Source: Marinobacter fuscus (GTDB taxonomy: Bacteria; Pseudomonadota; Gammaproteobacteria; Pseudomonadales; Oleiphilaceae). From it: DNA of 64,000 nt. Position numbers and translations under genes: made by a program. The notes beneath the pieces are model-generated. The model saw nothing but the letters and a program-made list of their open reading frames with translations. It was not told the DNA's origin and did not search any database. Location of the stretch: NCBI RefSeq assembly GCF_003007675.1, contig NZ_PXNP01000083.1, positions 1-64,000 on the forward strand, written 5' to 3'. This document shows positions 7,196 through 17,048 of the stretch, one piece after another (the first letter of the stretch is position 1; each line of letters starts with the position of its first letter).

Positions 7196-8346
7196 CTTTT
7201 CCGCCTGGGCTCTGACGCCTCGAAAACAACGAATTTCGGGGCCGCGCCCTTCTGCTCAACGTGGCCGAAATACCGTTTTAACGTTTGGTGATAGCCCAAA
7301 TGGCGATTGCCGACCAACAGCAGGCGACCTTCAGGTGTCAGGTGATCTGCGACAGCACGAAATAACCGCACGGCAATGTGGTCGCCAACCACACCCCCCT
7401 CGTGAAAGGGCGGGTTGAGCAGAATCAGGTCAAACGCCGGAGCCTCATCGGCAATGCCATCCTGATGCCAGAGCCGCGCTGCCATACCCGAACGCTTCAG
7501 GTTGCGGGCCACACTGACCATCGCCTGACTGGACACATCACTGAAGTGCAGGTCCACCCGGGATTGGCAAGATAACGCCAGCAGCCCCAGTATCCCGTTC
7601 CCGCAGGCAAGATCCATTACCCGGGCGCCCTCTGGCAACCTGGCCATCGCTGGCGCGATAAACGGCAACAACTCGCGGGTACCAATATCCAGTTTCTCCC
7701 GCGCAAACACAGCAGGTAAAGCCTCTATTGTATGGCCAAGCCCGGGCACCGAATAACCTTTCCAGGCCTCTTGCCAGCCATCTGGCATTGCCTCACCCCG
7801 GCGACAAACGACCACCCGGGCCTTTTTTTTGGCAGGCAACACCGCTTCGGTAACCACTGCCCCGGAAAACACGTCTACGCTACGCTCCGGCAAATGCTTG
7901 ATCATGCCTCCAGCCAGAATGCGACCATTCTCAGCCAGTACGGTGTTCAGCCAGCGCAACAGCCAGGCCAGATAGCTGGCCTGGCGCGGGATTCGTAGCA
8001 CCACCAGGTCAAAGGGACCCGCGGGTGGACATTGCCAGTTATGGAGCCCGGACAACGCTGGTAAACCCGGGTTCAGCCCGGCGTTATGGGATAGCGCACC
8101 GGACAGAGCTGCACTGTCAGCGACCAGCACAGGAGCAAAGCCAGCCAACCCCAGGCTCAGGGCACCAAATTGATCATCTACCACCAGTGTTCGGGGCTTG
8201 CCCGAAATCCCTGCCTCCTCCAGGCAGGGCTCAACGCTGGCCAGCAACAACTCATCAGCAGCATCCCAGGCCTGCAGGCCCGCCCCACCTCCCGGGCGCT
8301 CCAGGCGCAGTTCACCGGCTGGCATCTGCAGCTTGGTCGCGGTCAT
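7174..8346 (-). CDS. rlmG: 23S rRNA (guanine-1835-N2)-methyltransferase RlmG
   Basis: This is a 390-residue protein of the RsmC/RlmG family, with a degenerate N-terminal methyltransferase-like half and an active C-terminal half. The C-terminal half carries motif I DLACGNGILG near residue 245 and the catalytic NPPFHEG near 310, typical of exocyclic guanine-N2 methyltransferases. Length and the low similarity of the N-terminal half fit RlmG (G1835 of 23S rRNA) better than RsmC, which is encoded directly upstream. The C-terminus is convergent with and overlaps riboflavin synthase by 22 bases. Confidence 0.85.
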   Translation of the reverse strand: MTATKLQMPAGELRLERPGGGAGLQAWDAADELLLASVEPCLEEAGISGKPRTLVVDDQFGALSLGLAGFAPVLVADSAALSGALSHNAGLNPGLPALSGLHNWQCPPAGPFDLVVLRIPRQASYLAWLLRWLNTVLAENGRILAGGMIKHLPERSVDVFSGAVVTEAVLPAKKKARVVVCRRGEAMPDGWQEAWKGYSVPGLGHTIEALPAVFAREKLDIGTRELLPFIAPAMARLPEGARVMDLACGNGILGLLALSCQSRVDLHFSDVSSQAMVSVARNLKRSGMAARLWHQDGIADEAPAFDLILLNPPFHEGGVVGDHIAVRLFRAVADHLTPEGRLLLVGNRHLGYHQTLKRYFGHVEQKGAAPKFVVFEASEPRRKSQSVGRS

Positions 8347-8451
8347 AACAGGTACTCTCTCACAAGGTTTACACCAATCACGGCTTTTAGGGTGTTTATT
8401 CTAGAAAATCGATTTAGATTAAGGACATTCGCTTCAACAAGAAGCCTCTTT

Positions 8452-8475
8452 GCCCCTTACCCCAGGGGCTTTTTT
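8452..8475 (+). terminator. Plus-strand rho-independent terminator-like hairpin with no upstream gene
   Basis: GCCCC (8452-8456), an eight-base loop, GGGGC (8465-8469) and six T residues (8470-8475) form a terminator in the plus direction. An outer AAGCC/GGCTT pairing is also possible. Both flanking genes (rlmG, rsmC) are on the minus strand, so it does not end a known gene. Confidence 0.5.
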
Positions 8476-8486
8476 ATGCCCTGCGG

Positions 8487-9542
8487 TCAGCCACGGCGAG
8501 CCTTGAAAGCCTGATACACGGTAAATCTCCGATCCTCCGCCAGCCGGGCTACCGGCCCCAGATAACGGGCGATCAGCGCTTCGTAAGGCAGGAAACTGTT
8601 GGCAACCAGGCGCAACTCGCCGCCCGGCTCAAGGTGCGCCGCCACCTGCAGCAGAAATTGCTCGGTCATTGAGGTGTCGGTTTTCACGCCCGTGTGGAAC
8701 GGCGGATTAGTCACGATGGCAGGCCAGCGGCCTTTAGCAGCTGCCAGACCATCGCTGGCAAAAATCTCTCCGGCAACACCGGCAGCCTGATAGGTTTTCC
8801 GTGCACAGAAGATCGCCTGGGCCTGCACATCCACACCATCGATTACAGGGGATCGGTTATGCCTTTTTCCGTCGCCATGCAACCAGGCGCCAATCACTCC
8901 GGCACCGCAGGCAAAGTCAAGCAGACGCTGGGCCCGCAGCGGCTGATCCGACAGCGTCTGCAGGAGCATTCGAGTACCATCGTCGAGCTTTGCCTGGCTG
9001 AAGATACCCGGCAACCCGGCGACGTCAAGATCGGTTCCCGCACAGGACACTCGATTCCATGACACCCAGTCATCCAGCTTGAAGCTGGTGAGCGGTTGCT
9101 CGTTCATGCCCGTCCACAACTGGCAGTGACGCGCGCTGTCAATTTTCACAGCTTCACCGGAAACGCTGGCAAACTGTCTGGCCGCACTGGCGACACCTTC
9201 CTTCTTCTCCCCTACCAGGATCAGAGCACCCCCCGGTTTCGCCAGGTACCGGGCCACAGCCAGGCGCAACTCCAACTCTGCGCGAACTTTGGGAACAAAC
9301 ACCACGGCTGAATCCACCTGCCCGGCACCCTGTTCCGGCTCAAGCTGATAACCAAAACAGGCTTGCCAGCCAGCCAGGTTTGTCAGGGTCGTATAGACAC
9401 CGGCATGCTCGGTGATCGCCACGCCCCCTCCGGAACACTTCGCCAGCAGCCCGGCGTCGGAGACACCGACCAGGGCGAGCCGGCCCGCAAGAAGGTGGGA
9501 GTTTCGCAGCAGAACTTCGTGAGTGTTGGGTAGTGCAGACAT
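8487..9542 (-). CDS. rsmC: 16S rRNA (guanine-1207-N2)-methyltransferase RsmC
   Basis: This 351-residue protein is a two-domain guanine-N2 methyltransferase. Motif I is [15 protein letters not shown] near residue 210, and the catalytic [14 protein letters not shown] block, characteristic of RsmC, is near 280. The N-terminal half is a degenerate methyltransferase domain used for RNA binding in E. coli Rsm[18 protein letters not shown] before motif I is also typical of RsmC. It modifies G1207 of assembled 30S subunits. It lies 140 bases upstream of rlmG on the same strand, a pairing of the two paralogues that may reflect an old duplication or shared expression. Confidence 0.9.
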   Translation of the reverse strand: MSALPNTHEVLLRNSHLLAGRLALVGVSDAGLLAKCSGGGVAITEHAGVYTTLTNLAGWQACFGYQLEPEQGAGQVDSAVVFVPKVRAELELRLAVARYLAKPGGALILVGEKKEGVASAARQFASVSGEAVKIDSARHCQLWTGMNEQPLTSFKLDDWVSWNRVSCAGTDLDVAGLPGIFSQAKLDDGTRMLLQTLSDQPLRAQRLLDFACGAGVIGAWLHGDGKRHNRSPVIDGVDVQAQAIFCARKTYQAAGVAGEIFASDGLAAAKGRWPAIVTNPPFHTGVKTDTSMTEQFLLQVAAHLEPGGELRLVANSFLPYEALIARYLGPVARLAEDRRFTVYQAFKARRG

Positions 9543-9589
9543 GAAAGTAAACGCCGTGGTCAGAATCGTAAACGACGTATGCTAACTGG

Positions 9590-9629
9590 AAAAAAGCCCC
9601 GAGTCTGCTTTCATTCAGACCCGGGGCTC
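9590..9629 (-). terminator. Strong rho-independent terminator
   Basis: Read on the minus strand, AGCCCCGGGTCTG and CAGACTCGGGGCT form a long stem with one G-T type mismatch around an eight-base loop, followed by six T residues at 9595-9590. It ends the small gene at 9667-9846 and insulates rsmC. Confidence 0.85.
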
Positions 9630-9666
9630 TCGATAATCCTGGATAATCTGCGCCAATCGAGGGCGA

Positions 9667-9846
9667 CTATTTATAACGCGCTACCGTACCAATCCTGAGC
9701 GCATCTTCGGGAGACATCCCCCAGTCTTCCGGCTGCCGCGCTTCGGCGGGCTTTCCCTCTTCCGTAGCTCTTGCCTGAGCATCCACAGCCTGATCTTTTT
9801 TCTGCACCTTCAGTACTTGAAGGGCTTTATCCATGAGCCTTTTCAC
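9667..9846 (-). CDS. Small hypothetical protein (59 aa)
   Basis: This is a small, very hydrophilic protein of unknown function. It has an N-terminal amphipathic helix (VKRLMDKALQVLKVQKK), an Ala/Glu/Pro-rich middle and an ordered-looking end with MSPEDALRIGTVARY. The frame also offers TTG at 9852 and ATG at 9834. I choose GTG at 9846 because AGAGG lies six bases before it. Reality is supported by that site and by the strong terminator 38 bases past the stop, which would have no other purpose. No function is proposed. Confidence 0.6.
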   Translation of the reverse strand: MKRLMDKALQVLKVQKKDQAVDAQARATEEGKPAEARQPEDWGMSPEDALRIGTVARYK

Positions 9847-10047
9847 AGCCAACCTCTATCACCCCATTTGCCACAGACTATACCAGACAAAAATGGTCAC
9901 TGTAATGAGCCCCACCCTGCCAAAACGTGAGCCACATCAAGAAAATTTGACACAAATTGACAATATAGCGCGACAACTTGTTGGCGGAGCGGGGATGCAC
10001 TGCCGCCAGGAGTCAAAAACTGACTATTTTTTTAGAACCGGAAAACG

Positions 10048-10077
10048 GTGCCACCCCGGATTGCTTCGAAGTGGCAC
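10048..10077 (-). terminator. Possible terminator after gdhB
   Basis: GTGCCAC and GTGGCAC form a perfect seven-base stem around a 16-base loop, 15 bases past the gdhB stop on the minus strand, followed by CGTTTTCC. The T-run is short, so this is tentative. Confidence 0.4.
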
Positions 10078-10091
10078 TGCCCAGCAGGCCA

Positions 10092-13000
10092 CTAACCTTC
10101 AGTACCTCCTTCAGGACTCTGGTGCATCGTGCTCTGTGCAAGATCGAGCAACTCCCTCAAAGCCACAGAGAACATCGCGTATTCCGGCTCCCGGGCACTC
10201 TTGAGCTCCGACAGCATCGTATTCCAACGATAGATCATGTGCTGGTGCCGCTCTTCCCAAAGCTCCACACTGCGTGCCACCTGATCTGGCTTGTCTGCCA
10301 GCTTCAATACGCCCGTGGTCAGCGAACGCTGCTGCCAGTCCAGGTCTTCCCGGAAACTTTCACGGGCCAGAGCCTGCCAGTGGGAACTCGGCGTCAGCCC
10401 GGCAATGGCATCGGCAAACCAGGTCAGATCCAGGCGTTCACCCAGATCATAATACAGGTTGGCCACGGTCTTCAGGGGCATATCCACAGCCTCCCTGGCT
10501 TCGATAATCCCCAGCGAGGAATAGAGGTAGCCGGTACCCGAAAGCACCGAGGCCAGCTCCCGGGGCAGCCCTGCCTTGACCAGTTCGCCGTGGCGGCCTT
10601 CCCAGGACGCCCGGGCCTGATCTCCCAGATAATCCGGCAAGCTTGAGGTGATGGCCCAGACACTGTCGGCAAAGCGCTCCATATGGCTCTGGATATTGAG
10701 CTCGGCCCGGCGATTGCGCAGCAGCCAGCGAACCGTGCGGCGCATCAGCCGCATCAGATCCTGCATCAGCTCCATCTGCAGAGCCGCCGGAATGTGATAG
10801 TCCAGAGCTTCAATTTTGTCCCACCAGCTGTCGATACGGTAGACATCCCGGGCAATGATCCAGGCCAGGGCAATGGATGCCGCATCGGCGCCTGTGGACT
10901 GGTTCAGCCGCTCCACAAACGTGATGCCCATGTGGTTAACCATATCGTTGGCAATCTGGGTGGCGATGATCTCTCGCCGTAACTGGTGATCACCCAGCTC
11001 CGCCGAGAACCGTTTGGTCAGATCCCGCGGGAACACCTTGTACATTTCGCCCGCCAACAGCGGGTCATCGGGCAGGCTACTGTCGATCAGTGTTTGCTTC
11101 AGATCGCCTTTAACGTAGGAAATCAACACGGACAATTCCGGGCGGGTCAGCCCTTTTTTCGCCAGTTTTCGCTCCGATAACGTTTCGTCGTCCGGCAGGA
11201 ACTCCAGCGACCGGTTCAGTTTTCCTTCACTTTCCAGGGTATCCATCAACCGGCGGTACTCTTCCAGACGGCTCGCTGCATCTTCATTGGCAATACTGAT
11301 GGCCTGGGTTTGCCGATAGTTATTCTTCAACACCAGCGACGCGACATCGTCGGTCATCTCTTCCAGCATGATATTTCGTTGCTTGCCGGTGAGATCCCCC
11401 ACCGCAACCGCACGGTTAAGCAGGATCTTCATGTTCACTTCATGGTCCGAGCAGTCCACGCCACCGGAATTATCAATAAAATCGGTGTTCAGGCGCCCGC
11501 CCTTGAGGGCGTACTCAATGCGGCCAAGCTGGGTGAACCCCAGGTTGCCACCTTCACCGACCACCTTGCAGCGCAGTTCGCCGCCATTGATACGCAGACC
11601 ATCGTTGGCCTTGTCACCAACATCCGAGTGGGTTTCAGATGCCCCCTTCACATAGGTCCCGATTCCGCCGACCCAGAGCAGGTCAACCCGGGCGGTCAGA
11701 ATATGATGGATCAGCATGTTGGGTGGCACCCGATCGGCCTTGATACCCAGCAACTGCTTCATCTCCGGCGTTACCGGGATCGACTTGGCACTCCGGCTAA
11801 AAACCCCCCCACCTTTGGAGATCAGTTTTGGGTCATAGTCGGTCCAGGCAGACCGGGGCATTTCGAACAGTCTCTTGCGTTCCTTGTAACTTTTAGCGGC
11901 ATCCGGCTCAGGATCGATAAAGATATGAATGTGGTTGAACGCGGCCACCAGGCGGGCTTTCTCGGAACACAACAAGCCATTGCCGAACACATCCCCGCCC
12001 ATATCGCCGATACCAATGGCGGTAAATTCGTCCTCAGCCGGATTAATGCCCATTTCACGGAAATGCCGCTCCACCGATACCCAGGCACCGCGAGCGGTGA
12101 TGCCCATTTTCTTGTGGTCGTAGCCGTTACTGCCGCCAGAGGCAAAGGCATCCCCCATCCAGAAGCCGTACTCCGCCGCCAGGCCGTTGGCAATATCCGA
12201 AAAGGTAGCGGTACCCTTGTCTGCAGCAACCACCAGGTAGTGATCATCGTCGTCGTGACGAACCACGCACTCCGGCGGCTGTATGCCCGCTTCAACCAGG
12301 TTATCGGTGATATCCAGCAAGCCGCGGATGAAGGTTTTGTAGGCGGCAACCCCTTCCGCCTGGAAAGCCTCCCGATCCGACGGATCCGGCAGCCGCTTGG
12401 CAACAAAGCCACCCTTGGCACCCACCGGAACAATCACGGCATTTTTCACCTGTTGCGCTTTCACCAGGCCCAGAATTTCGGTGCGATAATCTTCAAAACG
12501 ATCGGACCAGCGCAGGCCGCCACGGGCCACTTTGCCGCCGCGCAGGTGCACCCCTTCCACCCTCGAGGAATAGACAAAAATCTCGTACATCGGTAGCGGC
12601 AGAGGCATGTCCGGTATCTCACGCGGGTCAAACTTCACGCTGATGTAAGGCTTGGGTCGGCCATCCGCGTCTGGCTGGTAATAGTTGGTGCGCAGAGTTG
12701 CCTGCATCAACTCCAGGAACAGCCGCAAAACCCGATCCTCACTGAGATTGTCTACGTCATCAAGACCGGCATTGAACTCAATCTCGAGCTTCTGTTGGGC
12801 CGCCTCACACTTGGCTGTACTCTTGTACCGCTCGGGATTGAAACGAACCTCGAAATACTCCAGCAGAAGGCGCGTCAGATTAACGTGATTCACCAGCGTA
12901 TTGGAGATGAAGGTCTGACTGTTGGAAAAGCGTATCTGGCGCATGTAGCGGGCATAGGTGCGCAACAGCGCAATCTGGCGCCAACTCATGTACGAAGACA

Positions 13001-14972
13001 ATAGCAATCTGTTGAAGGCGTCGTTCTCTGCCTCGCCATGCCAGACCCGGCGGAACAGCTCTTCAAAAATCGGGCGAATTCGATGGATATCCACTATGCT
13101 GCCGGCATGGGCCTGCAGAGTGAAATCGTGAATCCAGACGGTTTTGCCGTTGCGGTCGGTTACCTCAAACGGGTGTTCTCCAATCACCCGAAAGCCGAGG
13201 TTGTCAAAAATCGGCATAACATCCGAAAGCGGCAGGGGCTCATCCGGATAAAACAGCTTGAAATGCAGCGTGTTCTCGTCTTCCTCAAGCGCCCGGTAAA
13301 AACTCATGGCCAGGTCGTCATTGCGGGCCGCCGAGGTAATGTGCTCGAGATCAATAGCAGCACGGCGTGGTGAAAACATATCAACATAGCTGGACGGAAA
13401 ACCGCTCGCCCAGACCCGATAGAATTCGTTGCCCTGCTCTTCGCCGTAAGCCTCGCTCAGGGCTTCAGACAAGCCATCCCGCCAGGACTGAGCCAGTTCG
13501 ATCACCTTATCCCGGATCTCCAGCAGCGGCAGTTCCCGGTTTTCCATCTGGGGCACCCGGATGGTGAACTGCACACGGGCCAGCACCGATTCGGAAAAGT
13601 GGGTCACGAACTCGATGTCTTCTGCATCAAGGCGATCCAGCAACACCTGCTCCACACGCAGCCGCAACTCGGTGTTGTAGATATCCCGCGGAAAGAACGC
13701 CAGACAGGTCACAAACTGGCCGTACACATCTTCCCTCATGAACAGCTCGATCCGGCGGCGCTCCTGGATATACAGAATATTCTTCGCCACCTTCAGCAAC
13801 TCATCAGAGCCAATCTGGAAAAGCTCATCCCGTGGATAGAGCGTCAGAATCTGCTCAAGCTCCTTGCCGGCGTAATCGTCCGACAGAAAACCGGAGCGCT
13901 TCAGCACGCTCTGGAATTTACGGCGCAACAGAGGAATTTCACTGGGGCGCTCGTTGTATACCCTTGCCGTGTAAAGGCCAAGGAACCGGCGCTCGCCAAC
14001 CACTTCACCCTTGCTGTTGAACTTCTTGACGGCAATGTAGTCCGGGTAGGCCGGCCGGTGCACCCGGGAACGCTGTGCCGATTTGGCAAAAATAAAAATA
14101 TCGTCGCCGCGCATCATTTCCTGCCGGGTGCGCTGGGGCAGCTCATTCAGGCGAACCCTGTCCGGGCGCTCGTTATTGACGCGCAGAATCCCCAGCTCGG
14201 AACTGGCCACCCGCCTGACCGCCATGCCCTGCTTGTCGCTGGCAAAGTCGTATTCATCGTAGCCAAGGAACGTAAAGTGATCGTCCACCAGCCAGTTCAG
14301 GAAGGCCCGCGCCTCGCCCTTGTCGTCTTCACTGATGCCCGCTGTGGTGGCATCCAACTCTTTTAAAATCTCGCTGACCTTGCCTTTCACCACCGGGAAG
14401 TCTTCCACGGCGATGCGCACCTCGTGGAGCACTTTCTGCAGGGTATCTTCCAGATCCTTCAGATCCGCCGGATCACTATGGCGGTCAATTTCCAGTACGA
14501 TAAACGCCTCATTGGCACTATCCGAAGCGGCTTTCTTGCTGGTGTGCAACTTTTTAAGCTTGCCGGATTTATCCCGCTCCACACGCAGAATAGAGTGCTG
14601 GATGGAATGAGTACCCACTTCTCTCTGGTTGATCGCAATGCGCAGCGAGTCAATCAGGAACGGCATGTTCGGGTGCAGGATAAAGATCACCGTGTGAGTC
14701 GACTGCCAGCCATCACTCTCAAGATCCGGATTGAACACGGCCACCGGCGTTTCATCAGTGCTCCGCTTCTGCAAAAACTGCCAGGCGGCCAGAATCGCAC
14801 CATAGGTGTCTGAAAATCGTCGGCTAACCAACTCTTCAAGTGGAATATGAGCATAATGAACCCGCGCAAAATCGACGATTTTCTTCGCTTCGGTCTTGGC
14901 GATCTTCTCCGAGAAGGCAACGGCCAACTGTTCGAAAAACTGATCCTTGCTGGCGATTGTCAGCGCATTCAT
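10092..14972 (-). CDS. gdhB: NAD-specific glutamate dehydrogenase, 180-kDa class
   Basis: At 1626 residues the product is a member of the large-class NAD-dependent glutamate dehydrogenases, which oxidatively deaminate glutamate to 2-oxoglutarate and ammonia. The long N-terminal third holds regulatory ACT-like segments. The catalytic core is recognisable by GGLRWSDRFEDYRTEILGL near residue 817, VGAKGGFVAKR near 850 and GGSNGYDHKKMG near 944. NGGELRCKVVGEGGNLGFTQ marks the nucleotide-binding part further on. It is monocistronic, opposite to the bat operon, and comparable in length to the arginine-induced Pseudomonas enzyme. No frameshift is seen over nearly 5 kb. Confidence 0.96.
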   Translation of the reverse strand: MNALTIASKDQFFEQLAVAFSEKIAKTEAKKIVDFARVHYAHIPLEELVSRRFSDTYGAILAAWQFLQKRSTDETPVAVFNPDLESDGWQSTHTVIFILHPNMPFLIDSLRIAINQREVGTHSIQHSILRVERDKSGKLKKLHTSKKAASDSANEAFIVLEIDRHSDPADLKDLEDTLQKVLHEVRIAVEDFPVVKGKVSEILKELDATTAGISEDDKGEARAFLNWLVDDHFTFLGYDEYDFASDKQGMAVRRVASSELGILRVNNERPDRVRLNELPQRTRQEMMRGDDIFIFAKSAQRSRVHRPAYPDYIAVKKFNSKGEVVGERRFLGLYTARVYNERPSEIPLLRRKFQSVLKRSGFLSDDYAGKELEQILTLYPRDELFQIGSDELLKVAKNILYIQERRRIELFMREDVYGQFVTCLAFFPRDIYNTELRLRVEQVLLDRLDAEDIEFVTHFSESVLARVQFTIRVPQMENRELPLLEIRDKVIELAQSWRDGLSEALSEAYGEEQGNEFYRVWASGFPSSYVDMFSPRRAAIDLEHITSAARNDDLAMSFYRALEEDENTLHFKLFYPDEPLPLSDVMPIFDNLGFRVIGEHPFEVTDRNGKTVWIHDFTLQAHAGSIVDIHRIRPIFEELFRRVWHGEAENDAFNRLLLSSYMSWRQIALLRTYARYMRQIRFSNSQTFISNTLVNHVNLTRLLLEYFEVRFNPERYKSTAKCEAAQQKLEIEFNAGLDDVDNLSEDRVLRLFLELMQATLRTNYYQPDADGRPKPYISVKFDPREIPDMPLPLPMYEIFVYSSRVEGVHLRGGKVARGGLRWSDRFEDYRTEILGLVKAQQVKNAVIVPVGAKGGFVAKRLPDPSDREAFQAEGVAAYKTFIRGLLDITDNLVEAGIQPPECVVRHDDDDHYLVVAADKGTATFSDIANGLAAEYGFWMGDAFASGGSNGYDHKKMGITARGAWVSVERHFREMGINPAEDEFTAIGIGDMGGDVFGNGLLCSEKARLVAAFNHIHIFIDPEPDAAKSYKERKRLFEMPRSAWTDYDPKLISKGGGVFSRSAKSIPVTPEMKQLLGIKADRVPPNMLIHHILTARVDLLWVGGIGTYVKGASETHSDVGDKANDGLRINGGELRCKVVGEGGNLGFTQLGRIEYALKGGRLNTDFIDNSGGVDCSDHEVNMKILLNRAVAVGDLTGKQRNIMLEEMTDDVASLVLKNNYRQTQAISIANEDAASRLEEYRRLMDTLESEGKLNRSLEFLPDDETLSERKLAKKGLTRPELSVLISYVKGDLKQTLIDSSLPDDPLLAGEMYKVFPRDLTKRFSAELGDHQLRREIIATQIANDMVNHMGITFVERLNQSTGADAASIALAWIIARDVYRIDSWWDKIEALDYHIPAALQMELMQDLMRLMRRTVRWLLRNRRAELNIQSHMERFADSVWAITSSLPDYLGDQARASWEGRHGELVKAGLPRELASVLSGTGYLYSSLGIIEAREAVDMPLKTVANLYYDLGERLDLTWFADAIAGLTPSSHWQALARESFREDLDWQQRSLTTGVLKLADKPDQVARSVELWEERHQHMIYRWNTMLSELKSAREPEYAMFSVALRELLDLAQSTMHQSPEGGTEG

Positions 14973-15114
14973 ATCCGACCTCTGGTTTGTGTGAAAGAAA
15001 CGTAATCACGGCATCGTCACATAAGCATAGTCAAACCCTTGATTTTTGCCGGTTCGGCACCAAAACTGCGGCATCTACTTACTCCGAAACCGGCAACCAA
15101 GAGCAGTTATTTCC

Positions 15115-16077
15115 ATGGCGTTACAAACAACATTCGGCGAACTTCGGGCACAACTGGCCACGCGCATTATTGGCCAGGACAAACTGGTGGATCGGTTGTT
15201 GATTGCCCTGCTGGCCGACGGCCACCTGCTGGTAGAAGGCGCCCCGGGGCTGGCCAAGACCACCGCGGTGAAAGCTCTGGCTGAACACCTTGTTGGCGAT
15301 TTCCACCGCATCCAGTTCACTCCGGATCTGCTGCCTTCCGATGTCACCGGCAGCGAAATCTACAGGGCGGAGACCGGCCTGTTCGAATTCCAGCGCGGCC
15401 CCATCTTCCATAACCTGGTGCTCGCTGATGAAATCAACCGGGCCCCGGCCAAGGTTCAATCCGCCCTGCTCGAAGCTATGGGCGAACGCCAGATCAGTGT
15501 TGGCCTGCAAACCTTCCCGCTGCCGGATCTGTTTATGGTGATGGCCACCCAGAACCCGATTGAGCAGGAAGGCACCTACCCGTTACCGGAAGCCCAGCTG
15601 GATCGGTTCCTGATGCACGTGGTGATCGACTACCCGTCTGCCGATGCCGAACGAAAGATTCTGCACCTTGCCCGAAGCGACTACCGTCAGGGAATCCCGA
15701 ACGTAGACATTCGTCTAACCCAGGAACAGGTGATGCAGGCACGCAAGGCTGTTTCAGATATCCACATGGCAGAGCCGGTTGAGCAATATCTGTTGGCACT
15801 GATCCTTGCCACCCGAGATGCGGGAGCCCTGGATCCGGAACTTGCCCGCTGGACGGCCTTTGGCGCCAGCCCCCGGGGCACCATCGCCCTGGATCGCTGC
15901 GCACGGGCACTGGCCTGGCTGGATGGCCGGGACTACGTGACCCCAGACGATGTGCGAGCGATGGCCTTCGATGTGCTGCGTCACCGGATTCTGCTGACGT
16001 TTGAGGCTGAAGCCGAAGGCATGACCGCCGATTCTGTGCTGCAGCGTTTGATAGACCGGGTACCGGTCACCGCCTGA
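15115..16077 (+). CDS. MoxR-family AAA+ ATPase (Bat operon)
   Basis: The 320-residue AAA+ ATPase has Walker A EGAPGLAKTT near residues 41-50, Walker B LVLADEINRAPAK near 102-114, and sensor block MATQNPIEQEGTYPLPEAQLDR near 144-165, diagnostic of MoxR. MoxR proteins act as chaperone-like partners of VWA-domain proteins, and here it heads an operon encoding two of them. The open frame extends upstream to 15046, but ATG at 15115 gives the usual MoxR length. The ribosome site is weak (AAGAGCAG). The gene is divergent from gdhB across 142 bases. Confidence 0.92.
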   Translation: MALQTTFGELRAQLATRIIGQDKLVDRLLIALLADGHLLVEGAPGLAKTTAVKALAEHLVGDFHRIQFTPDLLPSDVTGSEIYRAETGLFEFQRGPIFHNLVLADEINRAPAKVQSALLEAMGERQISVGLQTFPLPDLFMVMATQNPIEQEGTYPLPEAQLDRFLMHVVIDYPSADAERKILHLARSDYRQGIPNVDIRLTQEQVMQARKAVSDIHMAEPVEQYLLALILATRDAGALDPELARWTAFGASPRGTIALDRCARALAWLDGRDYVTPDDVRAMAFDVLRHRILLTFEAEAEGMTADSVLQRLIDRVPVTA

Positions 16078-16109
16078 GGTGTTGCCAGCAGAGAGGTAGC
16101 AAGCAAGCT

Positions 16110-17048
16110 ATGGCAAACTCTTTCACCGCCACCCACATCACCCTGCAGGACCTGGTTCGCCTGCAGGCAGACGCCCGCGCACTGAAATTGCCCTCGGCCA
16201 GGCCAGCCCGCGCCCGCCAGACCGGGCTTCGTCAATCCCGCCAAAGAGGCCGGGGCATGACCTTTTCCGAAGTTCGCCAGTACCAGCCGGGCGACGACAT
16301 CCGCAGCATAGATTGGCGGGTAACCGCACGGCGCCAGGCGCCTCACACTAAAATTTATGAGGAGGAGCGAGAACGGCCGGTGCTGCTGATCACAGACCTG
16401 GGCCCAACCCTGTTCTTTGCCAGCACCGGCGCCTACAAGCAGGTGCGCAGCGCACAGGTAACGGCACTGCTGGCCTGGCTGGCCCTGTGGGCCGGCGACC
16501 AGGTGGGAGGGCTGGTATTCAACGGGCGGCAACTCAACGTTCTGCGCCCGGCCCGCCGGCGAAAATCGGTTTTGCGGTTGCTGGATACGCTGGCCTCACT
16601 GCAGCACAAAGGCGCCGCTCCGGCTCCCGGTGAACTGCAGCAGTCCAGCGGGCTCGATAATGCCCTGGCGGAGGCCCGCCGGGTTGCACACACAGGTAGC
16701 AGAATCTTTGTAATCAGTGATTTCATGGCGCTGAGCGAGCAGACCACCAGCTTACTGGGGGCTCTGGCCAGGCACAATGCGGTGAGCGCAATCCGAATGC
16801 AGGATCCGCTTGAACAAGCGTTACCGGATTCCGGGCGTTTTGCTGTGGCCGGGGCAGACGGGCCGATCTGGTTCGACGCCTCCGATTCCCGGTTTCAGCA
16901 GGCCTGGCAACAGAAAGTCAGTCAACACGAACAGAAGCTAGCCAGCTGTTTCCGTACCGCCCGTGTGGCCAATGCCACCCTGAGTACGGCAGACGACCCC
17001 ACCGCAACCTTGCAGCTATTGCTGGGCCCGGGAGGGCGCATCGGATGA
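16110..17048 (+). CDS. DUF58 domain protein
   Basis: The 312-residue DUF58 protein is the regular companion of MoxR ATPases. The family signature RGRGMTFSEVRQYQPGDDIR followed by IDWRVTARR is at residues 48-77, and a VWA-like fold follows (LLITDLGPTLFF, then IFVISDFMAL). The molecular role is unknown; in Bat-type operons it is thought to link the ATPase with the membrane VWA proteins. Its stop overlaps the next gene by four bases (ATGA), and it starts 32 bases after the ATPase stop. Confidence 0.9.
   Translation: MANSFTATHITLQDLVRLQADARALKLPSARPARARQTGLRQSRQRGRGMTFSEVRQYQPGDDIRSIDWRVTARRQAPHTKIYEEERERPVLLITDLGPTLFFASTGAYKQVRSAQVTALLAWLALWAGDQVGGLVFNGRQLNVLRPARRRKSVLRLLDTLASLQHKGAAPAPGELQQSSGLDNALAEARRVAHTGSRIFVISDFMALSEQTTSLLGALARHNAVSAIRMQDPLEQALPDSGRFAVAGADGPIWFDASDSRFQQAWQQKVSQHEQKLASCFRTARVANATLSTADDPTATLQLLLGPGGRIG

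Noticed and set aside
10065-10094. AGTGGC/GCCACT inverted repeat over the gdhB stop codon
   Set aside because: It overlaps and competes with the GTGCCAC/GTGGCAC hairpin and has no T-run; the latter is the better terminator candidate.
11310-12596. Long plus-strand open frame (428 codons) inside the glutamate dehydrogenase gene
   Set aside because: It is antisense to the conserved catalytic core of gdhB, has no recognisable family features and arises from the codon bias of a GC-rich gene.
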